Of a stretch of DNA of 64,000 bases, positions 10,030 through 19,052 are shown piece after piece. Source of the stretch: Brevibacterium sp. XM4083 (GTDB lineage: Bacteria; Actinomycetota; Actinomycetes; Actinomycetales; Brevibacteriaceae); assembly GCF_006489205.2 (NCBI RefSeq), contig NZ_VFYR02000001.1:608563-672562 (forward strand). Direction: 5' to 3'. The notes under the pieces were generated by a model. It was not told where the DNA came from. It saw only the letters and a list, made by a program, of their open reading frames with translations, and did no database searches. Each line of letters opens with the position of its first letter. The first letter of the stretch is position 1. Position numbers and translations under genes: made by a program.

Positions 10030-11123
10030 GCGCCGGTCAGTCCCGGCAAGTCCGCCTCGCCGACATCGCCGACCTCGCCGGAGTCTCGAAGGCCACGGTC
10101 TCCCGGGCCCTGCGCGACCCGCAGGCCGTCTCCGGGTCCTCCCTGGCCGCGGTGCGCCAGGCGCTCGCGGTCCTCGGCGTCGAGGTCCCGGCGGCCGAGT
10201 CCGCCGCGGTGCCCCTCATCGCGCTCGTGCGTCCCGCCGCCCCGGCCGGCAACGTCGACCCGTACACGCATCTCTTCGAGATCCTCACCAATCGGATGTT
10301 CGCCCAGGGCATCGCCGTCGTCCACGTCGAAGCCGAGGCCGAGCGCCTCGACCAGCTCACCGAATCCCTGCTCGGACCGCGCCCCGACGACTCCGGGCCG
10401 GAGGCTGCGCAGACCTCCGGGTCGGCGGCGAACGGCGCCGCGCAGGCGGCGGGCCCGCAGATCGCCGGGGCGATCGTCCTCGGCGGGGGCGCGGCCGGAG
10501 CGCTCGCGGCCCGCCTCTCCACGCGGGGACTGCCGCTCATCCGCGTCTCGAACGCCCGCCACGGCGACGGACTCTCACGGATCATCCTCGACGCCACCGA
10601 CGGCATCGCCACCGCCGTCCAGCATCTCGTCCACCTCGGACATCGGCGGATCGGGCTCGCGGTGCTCCGAGACACCGCGGCGGCCGCGCGCATCGCGGGA
10701 TTCCGGAAGTCGATGGCCGCGGTCCTCCACATCCCCGCGACCCGCGACCAGGCACCCGTCGTCGAAGCCGCAGGCGGGCCGATGGCCGGAGTGGCCGCCG
10801 CCGAGGAGCTCCTCGACATCGGCTGCACCGCCGTCATCGCGTGTGCCCCGTCCCTGTCGTTCGGCATCCTCGAGGCGGCCGCGCGGGCCCGACTCGATGT
10901 GCCTCGCGACCTCTCCCTGCTCACGGTCGGCGACATGCCCGATGCCGACGTCATCGCCCCGCCCCTGTCCCAGGTCAGCTACGACTGGGAGACGGTCGCG
11001 GCGTCAGCCCTCGACGAGGTGCTCGCGATGATCGCGAATCCCGGCACTGCGGCGCGGGTCGACTACTCGGTCACTCCTGATCTCGTCCTGCGGGCGAGTG
11101 CGGTTCCCCCGCAGCGGCGGTGA
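10026..11123 (+). CDS. LacI-family transcriptional regulator 2
   Basis: 365 residues from the GTG that overlaps the previous stop. The helix-turn-helix VRLADIADLAGVSKATVSRA lies at about 10-30. The effector domain contains HLVHLGHRRIGLAVL and VPRDLSLLTVGDMP. It differs from its neighbour by an Ala/Gly/Ser-rich insertion (about residues 118-145, with AAQTSGSAANGAAQAAG), probably a surface loop. Its 3' end overlaps the 3' end of otsB on the opposite strand by 53 bp. A tandem pair may form heteromers or regulate each other; this is inference. Confidence 0.9.
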   Translation: MSAGQSRQVRLADIADLAGVSKATVSRALRDPQAVSGSSLAAVRQALAVLGVEVPAAESAAVPLIALVRPAAPAGNVDPYTHLFEILTNRMFAQGIAVVHVEAEAERLDQLTESLLGPRPDDSGPEAAQTSGSAANGAAQAAGPQIAGAIVLGGGAAGALAARLSTRGLPLIRVSNARHGDGLSRIILDATDGIATAVQHLVHLGHRRIGLAVLRDTAAAARIAGFRKSMAAVLHIPATRDQAPVVEAAGGPMAGVAAAEELLDIGCTAVIACAPSLSFGILEAAARARLDVPRDLSLLTVGDMPDADVIAPPLSQVSYDWETVAASALDEVLAMIANPGTAARVDYSVTPDLVLRASAVPPQRR

Positions 11124-12081
11124 ACCCGCGCCGCTGCTCGGCGAGCCGGGTGAGCAGCGCGGCGACGGCGTCGGGATCGGCGACGCGGAACTCGGCCTGC
11201 GTCGGCGCCTCCCCGACCTTGATGCCCACCCCGGTGAGCTCGTCGTCCATGTCGGCGAGTTCCGCGAAGGCGTCCTCGTCGGTGATGTCGTCACCGAGGT
11301 AGAGCGCGGCCGTCGGGTCGACGGCGCCGACGAGGGCGCGGATGCCGGTGCCCTTCGTCGCCTGGCTCACGGCGAGTTCGGTGATGTCGTGGCCTTCGAT
11401 GACGCGGATGCCCCCGTGCTCGGACTGGACGGACACGACGTGCTTGCGCAGCTCCTTCGCCAGCCCCGGCGCCATGCCCCGGGTGTGGACGGTCCGCGAG
11501 TACGGCTTGTACTCGATGCGCAGGTCGAAGCCGTCGCGGTCGCTGACCCGGGCGAGCTCGGTGAGGTGGTCATCGATCGCGGCGAGCAGAGCGGTCTCGT
11601 CGCTGGTCAGAGCGCTCGCCTCCGCGGCCCGCTGCTCAGCCGCCGCCTCGTCGTCGCTGTCCTCGGCATTGGCGATGCTCACCTCGGCGGCGGACGTCTC
11701 CGCCGGAGTCGCGCCCGCCTCGTCGGAGGAGTCGTCACCGCCGTCGCCGAGGTCGATCTCCGCTCCGTGGGAGCCGACGATCATCGTCTCCGGCGGGGGA
11801 GAGGCGAGCCTGCGCAGCGTCTCGACGTCACGACCGGAGACGAGGGCGAGCTGGGTGCGCGGCAGTCCGGCGAGCTCGGCGATCGCCGCCGCCGAGGCGG
11901 GCACCACCCGGCTCCGGGACGGATCGTCCTGCAGGGGGGCGAGCACCCCGTCGAAGTCGAGGGCGACGAGGAGGACGTCCGCCTCGGCGAGCGGGCGCAG
12001 ATCGATCTCGCCGGGATCGACGAGCGGGGGCACGAGTGGATCGGAAACGGCAGGCGGCATCGAGGTCGAGTCCGAGGTCAC
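11071..12081 (-). CDS. otsB: Trehalose-6-phosphate phosphatase
   Basis: HAD-superfamily phosphatase of 336 residues that removes phosphate from trehalose 6-phosphate in the cytoplasm. Motif I is LVALDFDGVLAP with the nucleophile Asp and general acid Asp. LALVSGRDVETLRRL is motif II. ALYLGDDITDEDAF near the C-terminus is the metal-binding motif. An acidic, Ala-rich insertion of about 50 residues (about 125-175) lies in the cap region and is longer than usual. GTG start with TAGGAGA upstream. It follows otsA by 8 nt, so the two form one otsA-otsB operon. Confidence 0.93.
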   Translation of the reverse strand: MTSDSTSMPPAVSDPLVPPLVDPGEIDLRPLAEADVLLVALDFDGVLAPLQDDPSRSRVVPASAAAIAELAGLPRTQLALVSGRDVETLRRLASPPPETMIVGSHGAEIDLGDGGDDSSDEAGATPAETSAAEVSIANAEDSDDEAAAEQRAAEASALTSDETALLAAIDDHLTELARVSDRDGFDLRIEYKPYSRTVHTRGMAPGLAKELRKHVVSVQSEHGGIRVIEGHDITELAVSQATKGTGIRALVGAVDPTAALYLGDDITDEDAFAELADMDDELTGVGIKVGEAPTQAEFRVADPDAVAALLTRLAEQRRGFTAAAGEPHSPAGRDQE

Positions 12082-12089
12082 GGGGTCTC

Positions 12090-13763
12090 CTAAGTCGCGG
12101 AACGGGATTCAGGGGCGGGCGGCTGCGGTTCGGCGCTCGACGCCGGCGCGGCGGGACGGGCCGGCGATGCCGGCGACGTCGAGGCCGAGGCCGCCGACGT
12201 CGATGCCGGTGGGGCCGCCGCGGGGGCCGGGGTCACCGGCACCGCCTCGGGGGCTGGCGGTTGGGCCGCGGGGCGCCCGGCGGCCGCCGGACGGTCCGGG
12301 ACGACGGCCTCGGGGTTGGCACGGATGGCTTCGAGCTCTCCGAGGAACCGCTTCGACCAGGCGGTCACGGTGTCGGTCTTGACCTTCTTGCGCATCTGCC
12401 GCATCCGCCGGGCCCGGGCCTTCGGGTCCATCGTGACGGCCTCCATGATGCCGGCCTTGAGGTTGCCGATGTCATGCGGGTTGACGAGGACGGCGCCGGC
12501 GAGCTGCTCGGCGGCGCCGGCGAACTCCGAGAGGACGAGCGCGCCGTCGTCGTCGAGGCGGCACGCGACGTACTCCTTGGCCACGAGGTTCATGCCGTCG
12601 CGCAGGGCGGTGACGAGCATGACGTCGGCGGCGATGAAGAACGCCGTCATCTCATCGCGCGGATAGGAATGGTGGAGGTAGTGGACGGCGATCGTGCCGA
12701 TGTCGGCCTGTTCGCCGTTGATCCGGCCGACGGCGAGTTCGACGTCGTGACGGATGAGCTTGTACTGCTCGAGGCGCTCCCTCGACGGCGTGGCGATCTG
12801 GATGAGGACGACGTCCTCGACGTTGAGCCGGCCTTCGGCGAGCAGCTCCCCGTAGGCCTTGAGGCGGTGCCGGATGCCCTTCGTGTAGTCCATCCGGTCG
12901 ACGCCGAGCATGATGACCTTCGGGTTGCCGACCTCCTCCCGGATCTGGGCGGCGCGCTCGATGATCGCCGGATCCCGCGCGAGCTCCTCGAGGTAGGGGG
13001 TGTCGATCGAGATGGGGAACGCCTCGGCGCGCACGAGATGCGCGGGCAGTTCGTCACCGGCGGGGACGGTGACCGTCGATCCCTTCGTCTGGAAGCCGAG
13101 GCGACCGCGCACCGCGCGTCGGAAGTTCGCGGCATCCGCGGGCCGCTGGAAGCCGATGAGGTCGGCGCCGAGGAGGCCGCGAAGGATCTCATCGCGCCAC
13201 GGCAGCTGCGCGAAGAGCTCGAACGGCGGGAACGGGATGTGGTTGAAGAAGCCGATCTCCAGATCCGGGCGCATCCGGCGCACGAGCTGCGGGACGAGCT
13301 GGAGCTGGTAGTCGTGGACCCACACGGTCGCGGACTCCGCCGCCACCTCCGCGACCTTGGCCGCGAAGCGCTCATTGACCCGCACATACGCATCCCACCA
13401 TGTCCGGTGGTACTCCGGTGGGGCGATGACGTCGTGGTAGAGGGGCCACAGGGTGGCGTTGGAAAACCCTTCGTAGTACCTGAGGACATCCTCATTTGTC
13501 AGCGTCACGGGGATGAGGTGCATGCCGTCGATCTCGAAGGGCTCGAACTCGACGTCGGGCACACCGGTCCAGCCGATCCACGCCCCCTCCTGCGCCTTCA
13601 TCACCGGAGCCACCGCAGTGACCAAACCTCCTGGTGAAGTGCGCCATTCCCGGTCCGGGTCGCTGGCGTCGCGGTCGACGGGAAGCCTGTTGGCCACGAC
13701 GACGAAATCGCTGTCGCCGTACGTGTCCGCAGTCGCGTTCTCAGTGGCGTCGACGGTGCTCAT
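12090..13763 (-). CDS. otsA: Alpha,alpha-trehalose-phosphate synthase (UDP/GDP-glucose)
   Basis: GT20 glycosyltransferase joining a nucleotide-activated glucose to glucose 6-phosphate, the first step of OtsAB trehalose synthesis. The core (about 20-475) shows FVVVANRLPVDR, WVHDYQLQLVPQL, GFFNHIPFP, LGVDRMDYTKGI and RDGMNLVAKEYVAC, all standard GT20 elements. Residues about 485-557 are a Pro/Ala/Ser-rich tail not needed for catalysis. ATG start with GAGGAGG upstream. Divergent from a Ser/Thr kinase gene 62 nt away. Trehalose protects against osmotic and desiccation stress. Confidence 0.95.
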   Translation of the reverse strand: MSTVDATENATADTYGDSDFVVVANRLPVDRDASDPDREWRTSPGGLVTAVAPVMKAQEGAWIGWTGVPDVEFEPFEIDGMHLIPVTLTNEDVLRYYEGFSNATLWPLYHDVIAPPEYHRTWWDAYVRVNERFAAKVAEVAAESATVWVHDYQLQLVPQLVRRMRPDLEIGFFNHIPFPPFELFAQLPWRDEILRGLLGADLIGFQRPADAANFRRAVRGRLGFQTKGSTVTVPAGDELPAHLVRAEAFPISIDTPYLEELARDPAIIERAAQIREEVGNPKVIMLGVDRMDYTKGIRHRLKAYGELLAEGRLNVEDVVLIQIATPSRERLEQYKLIRHDVELAVGRINGEQADIGTIAVHYLHHSYPRDEMTAFFIAADVMLVTALRDGMNLVAKEYVACRLDDDGALVLSEFAGAAEQLAGAVLVNPHDIGNLKAGIMEAVTMDPKARARRMRQMRKKVKTDTVTAWSKRFLGELEAIRANPEAVVPDRPAAAGRPAAQPPAPEAVPVTPAPAAAPPASTSAASASTSPASPARPAAPASSAEPQPPAPESRSAT

Positions 13764-13812
13764 CTGCGCCTCCTCATGTGTCGTTGCTTGGAACGAACTC
13801 TACTCGCTCGAC

Positions 13813-13818
13813 TACCCT
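13813..13818 (+). promoter_or_regulatory. -10 box of the Ser/Thr kinase gene
   Basis: TACCCT ends 7 nt before GTG 13826 and 10 nt before ATG 13829. This favours a leaderless mRNA beginning at the GTG. Confidence 0.5.
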
Positions 13819-13825
13819 TGAGACC

Positions 13826-15964
13826 GTGATGGTTCAGGATCTGGGAGGCTACCGCCTCATCGAGGAGCTCGGCTCGGGCGGCATGGGTGTCGTCTACCTC
13901 GGTGTCGACGGCGGCAACAATCCTGTGGCCGTCAAAGTCCTCCATCCGCACATCGCCAGTGACGAGACCGCGCGCAAACGGCTGGCCCGGGAGGTGCGCA
14001 CGCTGCGGCGGATTCGCCACCCCCGCATCGCCGAGGTGCTCGACGCCGAGCTCGACTCCGCGCAGCCGTTCATCATCACCGAATTCGTCGACGGTCAGAC
14101 CCTGTCCGACGACGTCCGGGAGAACGGTCCCTTCGCCGAGGACGAGCTCGTTCACTTCGGCCATGCCCTGCTCGACGCTCTCGGCGCCGTCCACGACTCC
14201 GGTGTCATCCACCGTGACCTCAAACCCGCGAACGTCATGATCATGGACGGCGAGCCGATGGTCATCGACTTCGGCATCGCCCAGGTCGCCGACGAGGTGC
14301 GGGTGACGGCCACCGGACTCGTCATGGGCACCCCCGGCTACCTGTCCCCGGAGATCGCCGACGGCAAGGCCTCGAGCGAGAAGACCGACTGGTGGGGGTG
14401 GGCGGCGACGATGGCGTTCGCGGCGACCGGACGCAACCCGTACGGTGCCGGACCCCTCGAGGCGGTGCTCGGCCGCGTCGCGATGGGCAAGTTCGACCTC
14501 GACGACACTCCTCCCAACTTCGTTCCCCTCCTCAAGGCGTGCCTCGATCCGAAGCCGGAGCGGCGCCCGAGCGGTCAGATGATCCTCGATGCGCTCGTCG
14601 ACATCGAGTCGGGCAGGCCCCCGCAGCTCGGATCGGGGTCCGGTCAGGGCTCCGTGCAGCGCACCGCGGTCATGCCGGCCGTCGAGGACACCGCTGAGGG
14701 ACGCGGGTCGCTGCGCGGCGGGTACCCCGGCGGGGCTGCTGCGGCTGCTGGCGGAGCGGCTGTCGGTGGAGCGGCGCTCGGCGGGGCGGCTGCAGGCGCG
14801 ATGGGCTCCGGCGGTGCCGGCAACCCGCCGACGCGGGTCGCCGATCCTGCCGCCTTCGCCCAGGGCGGCGGTCCGGGACCGGCCGGCCAAGCGTTTGCGG
14901 GCCAGGGACGCGTCCCCGGTCAGGGGCAGCTGGGTCAGGGGCAGTACAACCAGGGACAGGTCAGCCAAGGGCAGCCCGGCCAGGGCCAGCTCAGCCAGGG
15001 CCAGCTCAGGCAGGGCCAGATCGGTCAGGGCCAGGTCAGCCAAGGGCACCCCGGTCAGATGCCAGGGCAGATGCGCGGGCCGCTGTCCTCCCCGCAGGGA
15101 CAACCGCAGATGCGACAGCGGTTCGATCAGCCTCCCGGGCAGTACCCCGGTCAGGGCGCCGGCGGCCACGGTGGTGCGATGCGCCAGGCGACCGCCGGGC
15201 CGATCCACAATCCCAACGGCGCGATCCAGGTCGGCCCCGGCTCGCAGATGGCCGGCGCCGACATCGGCGGCAGCCGGCAGGGCGCGGGCCACGGCGGCAC
15301 CGCGCCGGCGGGTGGACCCTCCGGCGACTGGTCCGGCGGCCCGGACAATCCGCCGTGGGCGCCGATGACGTACCGCTCTGTGCGCACGGGCGGCTGGGTC
15401 GTCTTCGCCCTCATCGTCTTCGCCGTCGCCATCACTCCGCTCAGCCCGCTCGTCATCACGGCCTTCGCCTTCGCCTGGTCGGTGCTCGCCCGCACCGCGA
15501 CACGGCTGGACCGAAAGGTCCAGAAGTACCGGTACGAACGCGGCGAGGACGGCGGGGGCACGCTCCGGTCGGTCGCCTCGGCGCCGGGAGCCCTGCTGGC
15601 CTCCGTGCTCACGTCCGTTGCGACGTTCCTGCTGCCGGCGGTCGCCGGCATCGCGATGCTCGTCCTCACCCGACTCGACGTCGCCGGCATCGTACCCGGC
15701 GACCTCTCCGAGCAGTGGTCGGTGTGGGCGGCGGCCGCGGCCGGGGCGCTAGTGCTGTGGATCGGTCCGGGCGCGGCGAGCCTGCGCTACGGTTCGCGCC
15801 TTCTCGTCAGCGGTGCCACCCGCAGCGGGCTGGGCCGCCTTATCGCCCTGGGAGTCATCGTCGTGCTCACCGTGCTCGCGATCATGGTCATCACCTCGGG
15901 GGCGGCGATGAACTGGTGGCCGCTGCCGGTCAGCCCCTTCACCTACCTGCCCGGTCCTGTGTGA
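13826..15964 (+). CDS. Membrane Ser/Thr protein kinase with Q/G-rich linker and polytopic C-terminus
   Basis: 712 residues from GTG 13826 (711 from ATG 13829, numbering used here). A complete Hanks-type kinase domain spans about 8-275: glycine loop GSGGMGVVYLG, VAVKVLH (K36), E55, HRDLKPAN (D130, N135), DFG (D147) and a GYLSPE activation segment. Residues about 362-415 are a run of short QGQ-type repeats. From about 520 several hydrophobic segments follow, so the kinase is tethered by a polytopic tail. PASTA repeats of PknB are absent, so it is not the usual cell-wall sensor. Substrates are unknown. Divergent from otsA. Confidence 0.9.
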   Translation: MMVQDLGGYRLIEELGSGGMGVVYLGVDGGNNPVAVKVLHPHIASDETARKRLAREVRTLRRIRHPRIAEVLDAELDSAQPFIITEFVDGQTLSDDVRENGPFAEDELVHFGHALLDALGAVHDSGVIHRDLKPANVMIMDGEPMVIDFGIAQVADEVRVTATGLVMGTPGYLSPEIADGKASSEKTDWWGWAATMAFAATGRNPYGAGPLEAVLGRVAMGKFDLDDTPPNFVPLLKACLDPKPERRPSGQMILDALVDIESGRPPQLGSGSGQGSVQRTAVMPAVEDTAEGRGSLRGGYPGGAAAAAGGAAVGGAALGGAAAGAMGSGGAGNPPTRVADPAAFAQGGGPGPAGQAFAGQGRVPGQGQLGQGQYNQGQVSQGQPGQGQLSQGQLRQGQIGQGQVSQGHPGQMPGQMRGPLSSPQGQPQMRQRFDQPPGQYPGQGAGGHGGAMRQATAGPIHNPNGAIQVGPGSQMAGADIGGSRQGAGHGGTAPAGGPSGDWSGGPDNPPWAPMTYRSVRTGGWVVFALIVFAVAITPLSPLVITAFAFAWSVLARTATRLDRKVQKYRYERGEDGGGTLRSVASAPGALLASVLTSVATFLLPAVAGIAMLVLTRLDVAGIVPGDLSEQWSVWAAAAAGALVLWIGPGAASLRYGSRLLVSGATRSGLGRLIALGVIVVLTVLAIMVITSGAAMNWWPLPVSPFTYLPGPV

Positions 15965-16227
15965 GCGCGGGATGACCAGGGTGCAGGCACCGCGGATGCG
16001 GCGACGCTCCCGCGCCACGCCCACCGGCATGACCGCTGATGGGCCCTGTCAGGGAGGCTTGCCGCCTCGGCGAATGAGGTGATTGAACCTTGAATTTCAC
16101 TGGGAGCCGCGCCACAGACGGTTTCGGTACAGTGGGGGCGTCGAGGGAATGGACCGCTCGACGGGTCCTTGAGTCGGCGCACCGACGGGGACCGGCCCCA
16201 GTCGGACGATCGACAACGTGAGGAACC

Positions 16228-17088
16228 ATGGCGAAAGACAACTCCGCTGAGCAGAGGCGGAACAAGGCACGCGAGAACGCCCGCCAGATCGCAGCAGCTC
16301 AGGCGAAGAAGGAGAAGACCGCCAAGACGATCCTCTACTCAGGGATCGGCGTGGTCGTCGTCGCCGTGGCCGTCGTCGTCACGCTGCTCATCGTGCAGCA
16401 GGCGCAGCCGGCCGTGACTCCCTCGAACTACGTCGCCGGAGGCGTCAACGTCGCCAGGGACAACACGGTTGTCCAGCCGATGAACATGCCGGAGGGCGAG
16501 GAATCGAGCCTGCCGACCCCCGCCGAGGCGGGCGTCAAGGAGAACGCGGCCACCGTGACCGCGTACATCGACTTCCAGTGCCCGGCGTGCAAGGCGTTCG
16601 AGGACACGAACACCGAGATGCTCATGAACCTCGTCAACGAGGGCTCGATCGTGCTCGAGTACAAGCCGATCGCGATCCTCGACCGCTTCTCCAACGGCAA
16701 CGAGTACTCGACCCGCGCGGCGAACATCGCCGCCTGCGTCGTCGACGCGCAGCCGGAGAAGACCGCGGACTTCTTCGCCGCGATGTTCGCCCAGCAGCCC
16801 CAGGAGGGCACGAGCGGCCGCACCGACGAAGAGCTCCTCCAGGTCGCCACCGATGCCGGCGTCGACACGAACGCGCCGCTCCAGACCGACCCGGAGCAGA
16901 CGATCGCGAGCTGCGTGACGGATCAGACCTTCGCGAAGTACGTCGCCAACACCACACAGGAGACCCTCGACTCGGGAGTCGACGCGACGCCGACCGTGCT
17001 CATCAACGGTCAGCCGACCCAGCAGACCGGCGACGCCCAGGCGCTCGCCGTCGAGATCCTCCAGGCCACCGGCGAAGTCCAGAACTGA
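16228..17088 (+). CDS. Membrane-anchored DsbA-like thioredoxin-fold protein
   Basis: 286 residues. A basic, Lys/Gln-rich cytoplasmic segment (1-33) is followed by one membrane helix (about 34-57) and an extracytoplasmic DSBA-type thioredoxin domain. The active-site motif CPAC is at 118-121 in DFQCPACKAFED. The cis-Pro loop is probably VDATPTVLINGQ. The family introduces or shuffles disulfides in secreted proteins; the redox partner is not visible here. The upstream 263 bp contain TACAGT near 16130, a possible -10, implying a leader of about 90 nt. A hairpin terminator follows. Confidence 0.9.
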   Translation: MAKDNSAEQRRNKARENARQIAAAQAKKEKTAKTILYSGIGVVVVAVAVVVTLLIVQQAQPAVTPSNYVAGGVNVARDNTVVQPMNMPEGEESSLPTPAEAGVKENAATVTAYIDFQCPACKAFEDTNTEMLMNLVNEGSIVLEYKPIAILDRFSNGNEYSTRAANIAACVVDAQPEKTADFFAAMFAQQPQEGTSGRTDEELLQVATDAGVDTNAPLQTDPEQTIASCVTDQTFAKYVANTTQETLDSGVDATPTVLINGQPTQQTGDAQALAVEILQATGEVQN

Positions 17089-17164
17089 CCCGATCGCTAC
17101 TGACCCGGCCGTCCGCGGGGCTGTACCTCCGCGGGGACTGAGTCTTTCGAGACAACCGGACCGC

Positions 17165-17208
17165 ACGGCCGGTCGCACCCGGGCATTCGCCCCGGTGCGG
17201 CCGGCCGT
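17165..17208 (+). terminator. Hairpin terminator after the dsbA-like gene
   Basis: The 15-bp arms 17165-17179 and 17194-17208 pair with one G-T wobble around a 14-nt loop that can itself pair. No long T tract follows. The 319-bp gap 17089-17407 otherwise holds only this hairpin and the tRNA promoter. Confidence 0.6.
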
Positions 17209-17362
17209 TCGTCTGCGGTCTCGTCGGCCCGGCACCCCGTCCGGATCGCGAGGCTCAGCGGGCGTGGTCCCCGTCTGCGGTCAGAGAACCGAGCGGGAGA
17301 CGGCGCATCGGGAGAACCCCCTCGGTGAACCGACCGCAAACCGCCTGCGTGGGCTGACGGCT

Positions 17363-17392
17363 TTGTCGCCCATGGCCCGGATGCACTACTAT
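17363..17392 (+). promoter_or_regulatory. Promoter of tRNA-Thr
   Basis: TTGTCG (17363-17368) and TACTAT (17387-17392) are separated by 18 bp and end 15 nt before the mature tRNA. Confidence 0.5.
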
Positions 17393-17407
17393 CGTGGAGG
17401 CGCAACC

Positions 17408-17480
17408 GCCTCCTTAGCTCAGTTGGTAGAGCACCGCTCTTGTAAAGCGAAGGTCGTCAGTTCGAGTCTGACAGGGGGCT
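17408..17480 (+). tRNA. tRNA-Thr (anticodon TGT)
   Basis: The 73-nt cloverleaf has acceptor arms GCCTCCT and AGGGGGC (one T-G pair), a D-loop with AGCTCAGTTGGTAGAGC, anticodon loop CTTGTAA (TGT reads ACA and other Thr codons) and T-arm GTCAGTTCGAGTCTGAC. The discriminator is T. CCA is not encoded. Confidence 0.95.
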
Positions 17481-17488
17481 CACTCGTC

Positions 17489-17522
17489 AGGGGCGGCACT
17501 CGAGGAACCGAGTGCCGCCCCT
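17489..17522 (+). terminator. Terminator of tRNA-Thr
   Basis: A perfect 14-bp stem (17489-17502 with 17509-17522, 6-nt loop) starts 9 nt after the tRNA. It also lies downstream of the convergent MFS gene and may serve both. Confidence 0.8.
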
Positions 17523-17595
17523 GTGCGTTCTCCGCACCGGTTCCAGGTGCGCGACGACAGCTGTCCCGTGCCTGCCATGATTGCGCGAGGGGCCC

Positions 17596-18924
17596 TCACC
17601 CGCCCGCCGAGGTGCGCGCGGCGCGGCGGTCGTCCCGGCTCGCCCGTCGCTTGCGGCCATCGGCGCGACCGGGCAGCCCGATCCGCTTGGCCCACACGAG
17701 CACCCAGAGCGCGCCGGCGATCGCGAAGACACCGGTGAAGAGGACCCCGAAGCGCAGGGACGCGACGGCGATGACGAGCGAGATGAGCGTCGGCCCGGCG
17801 AGCTTGCCCCCGTTGGAGAAGATCGCCCAGACGCCGAGGAACCGTGCGCGTCCGACGGCGGGAGAGAGGTCTGCACCGATCGTCATGTTCACCCCCGCGC
17901 CGAGGCCGTTGCCGACGGCCATGATGCCCACGGAGACGATCATGCCGATGAGGCTCGGCGCGCAGACCATGACGATGAACCCGGAGCCGAAGATCGTCAG
18001 GCAGGCGACGAGTGTGGCGATCCGGCCCAGCCGGTCCTTGATGTAGGCGCCGAGGAACATGAAGACGAGTTCGAGCCCGGCGCCGAACGCGATGAGCAGC
18101 GAGATCTCCGACTCGTGGAGTCCGATCGTCACGCCCCACAGCTGGATGACGACCGGCTGAGCCGACCGGGCGATCGTCAGCGTCATGATCGAGATCCCGA
18201 CGAGGACGACCGCGCCCCAGCGCACGTCGAGCCGTGCCCGCCGAGGCGGAGCGGAGGGGCCGCCGACTGCGAGGTCATCGGTGGCCGGGGCGACCGCCTC
18301 GGCGGGGTGTGCCTGCGCCTTCCCAGTGCTGCCGCCGACCCGCGTGCCCGGGTAGTCGGGGATGCGCGCGATCGGCAGCGCCATCACCCCGATCGCGGCG
18401 AGCCCCGCGACCCCGGCGAAGACGAACACCGACCACAGGGGGAAGACGAGCATGAGGCCGGCGCCGATGATCGGGCCGAGGAGGTTGCCCACCCGCATGC
18501 TCCCGCCGAGCGCCGTCATCGCCTTCGCGAGATCGGCGGCGGGCATCACCTCGGCGACGACGGCCTGCCGGGCCAGGTTCCACACATCGGAGACCGGGGC
18601 GAAGAGCATGAGCGCGACGGTGTAGACGATGATCGAGGCCGGCGACTCCCAGACGAACGCGGCGACGATGGCCCCGAGGACGACGATCGCGGTGAGCGTG
18701 GCGACGACCATCGCACGGAAATCGCCGAGGCGGTCGATGAGCAGTCCCGCCGGCACCGTGGCGAGGAGCGAGACGGCGCCCATGATCCCGACGATCGCCG
18801 CCGCGAACGCCGCTGTCGCCCCCAGCGACAGGGCCCCGAGCACGAGGATCGGGAGGATCGATCCCAGCCCGACCGCGAAGAGCAGTGAGGGGATGAGGAC
18901 CGGCCAGAGGATGGGTTTGAGCAC
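17596..18924 (-). CDS. MFS transporter
   Basis: 442 residues, about 12 membrane helices with a cytoplasmic loop (about 195-230) in the middle that is rich in Ala and Pro. The TM2-TM3 loop has AGLLIDRLGDFRAM, the MFS motif A. The second half repeats it as GAYIKDRLGRIATL. The last 20 residues are basic. Substrate unknown; the overall form suits drug or metabolite efflux. The GTG start lies 6 nt after TACACT on the minus strand, so the mRNA is probably leaderless. Confidence 0.87.
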   Translation of the reverse strand: MLKPILWPVLIPSLLFAVGLGSILPILVLGALSLGATAAFAAAIVGIMGAVSLLATVPAGLLIDRLGDFRAMVVATLTAIVVLGAIVAAFVWESPASIIVYTVALMLFAPVSDVWNLARQAVVAEVMPAADLAKAMTALGGSMRVGNLLGPIIGAGLMLVFPLWSVFVFAGVAGLAAIGVMALPIARIPDYPGTRVGGSTGKAQAHPAEAVAPATDDLAVGGPSAPPRRARLDVRWGAVVLVGISIMTLTIARSAQPVVIQLWGVTIGLHESEISLLIAFGAGLELVFMFLGAYIKDRLGRIATLVACLTIFGSGFIVMVCAPSLIGMIVSVGIMAVGNGLGAGVNMTIGADLSPAVGRARFLGVWAIFSNGGKLAGPTLISLVIAVASLRFGVLFTGVFAIAGALWVLVWAKRIGLPGRADGRKRRASRDDRRAARTSAGG

Positions 18925-18930
18925 GTCGCC

Positions 18931-18936
18931 AGTGTA
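18931..18936 (-). promoter_or_regulatory. -10 box of the MFS gene, leaderless
   Basis: TACACT on the minus strand ends 6 nt before GTG 18924. Confidence 0.6.
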
Positions 18937-19052
18937 GATCCGGTGTCCTCATCCCCGCCGAGGCGGTCGGGTGGCGGTCGGGTCAGCCGAGGCAGTGGGC
19001 GAATTGAGGCAACTCCCATTGAAATCTCGGACGGAAGTGAGAGCCTGGTCAC

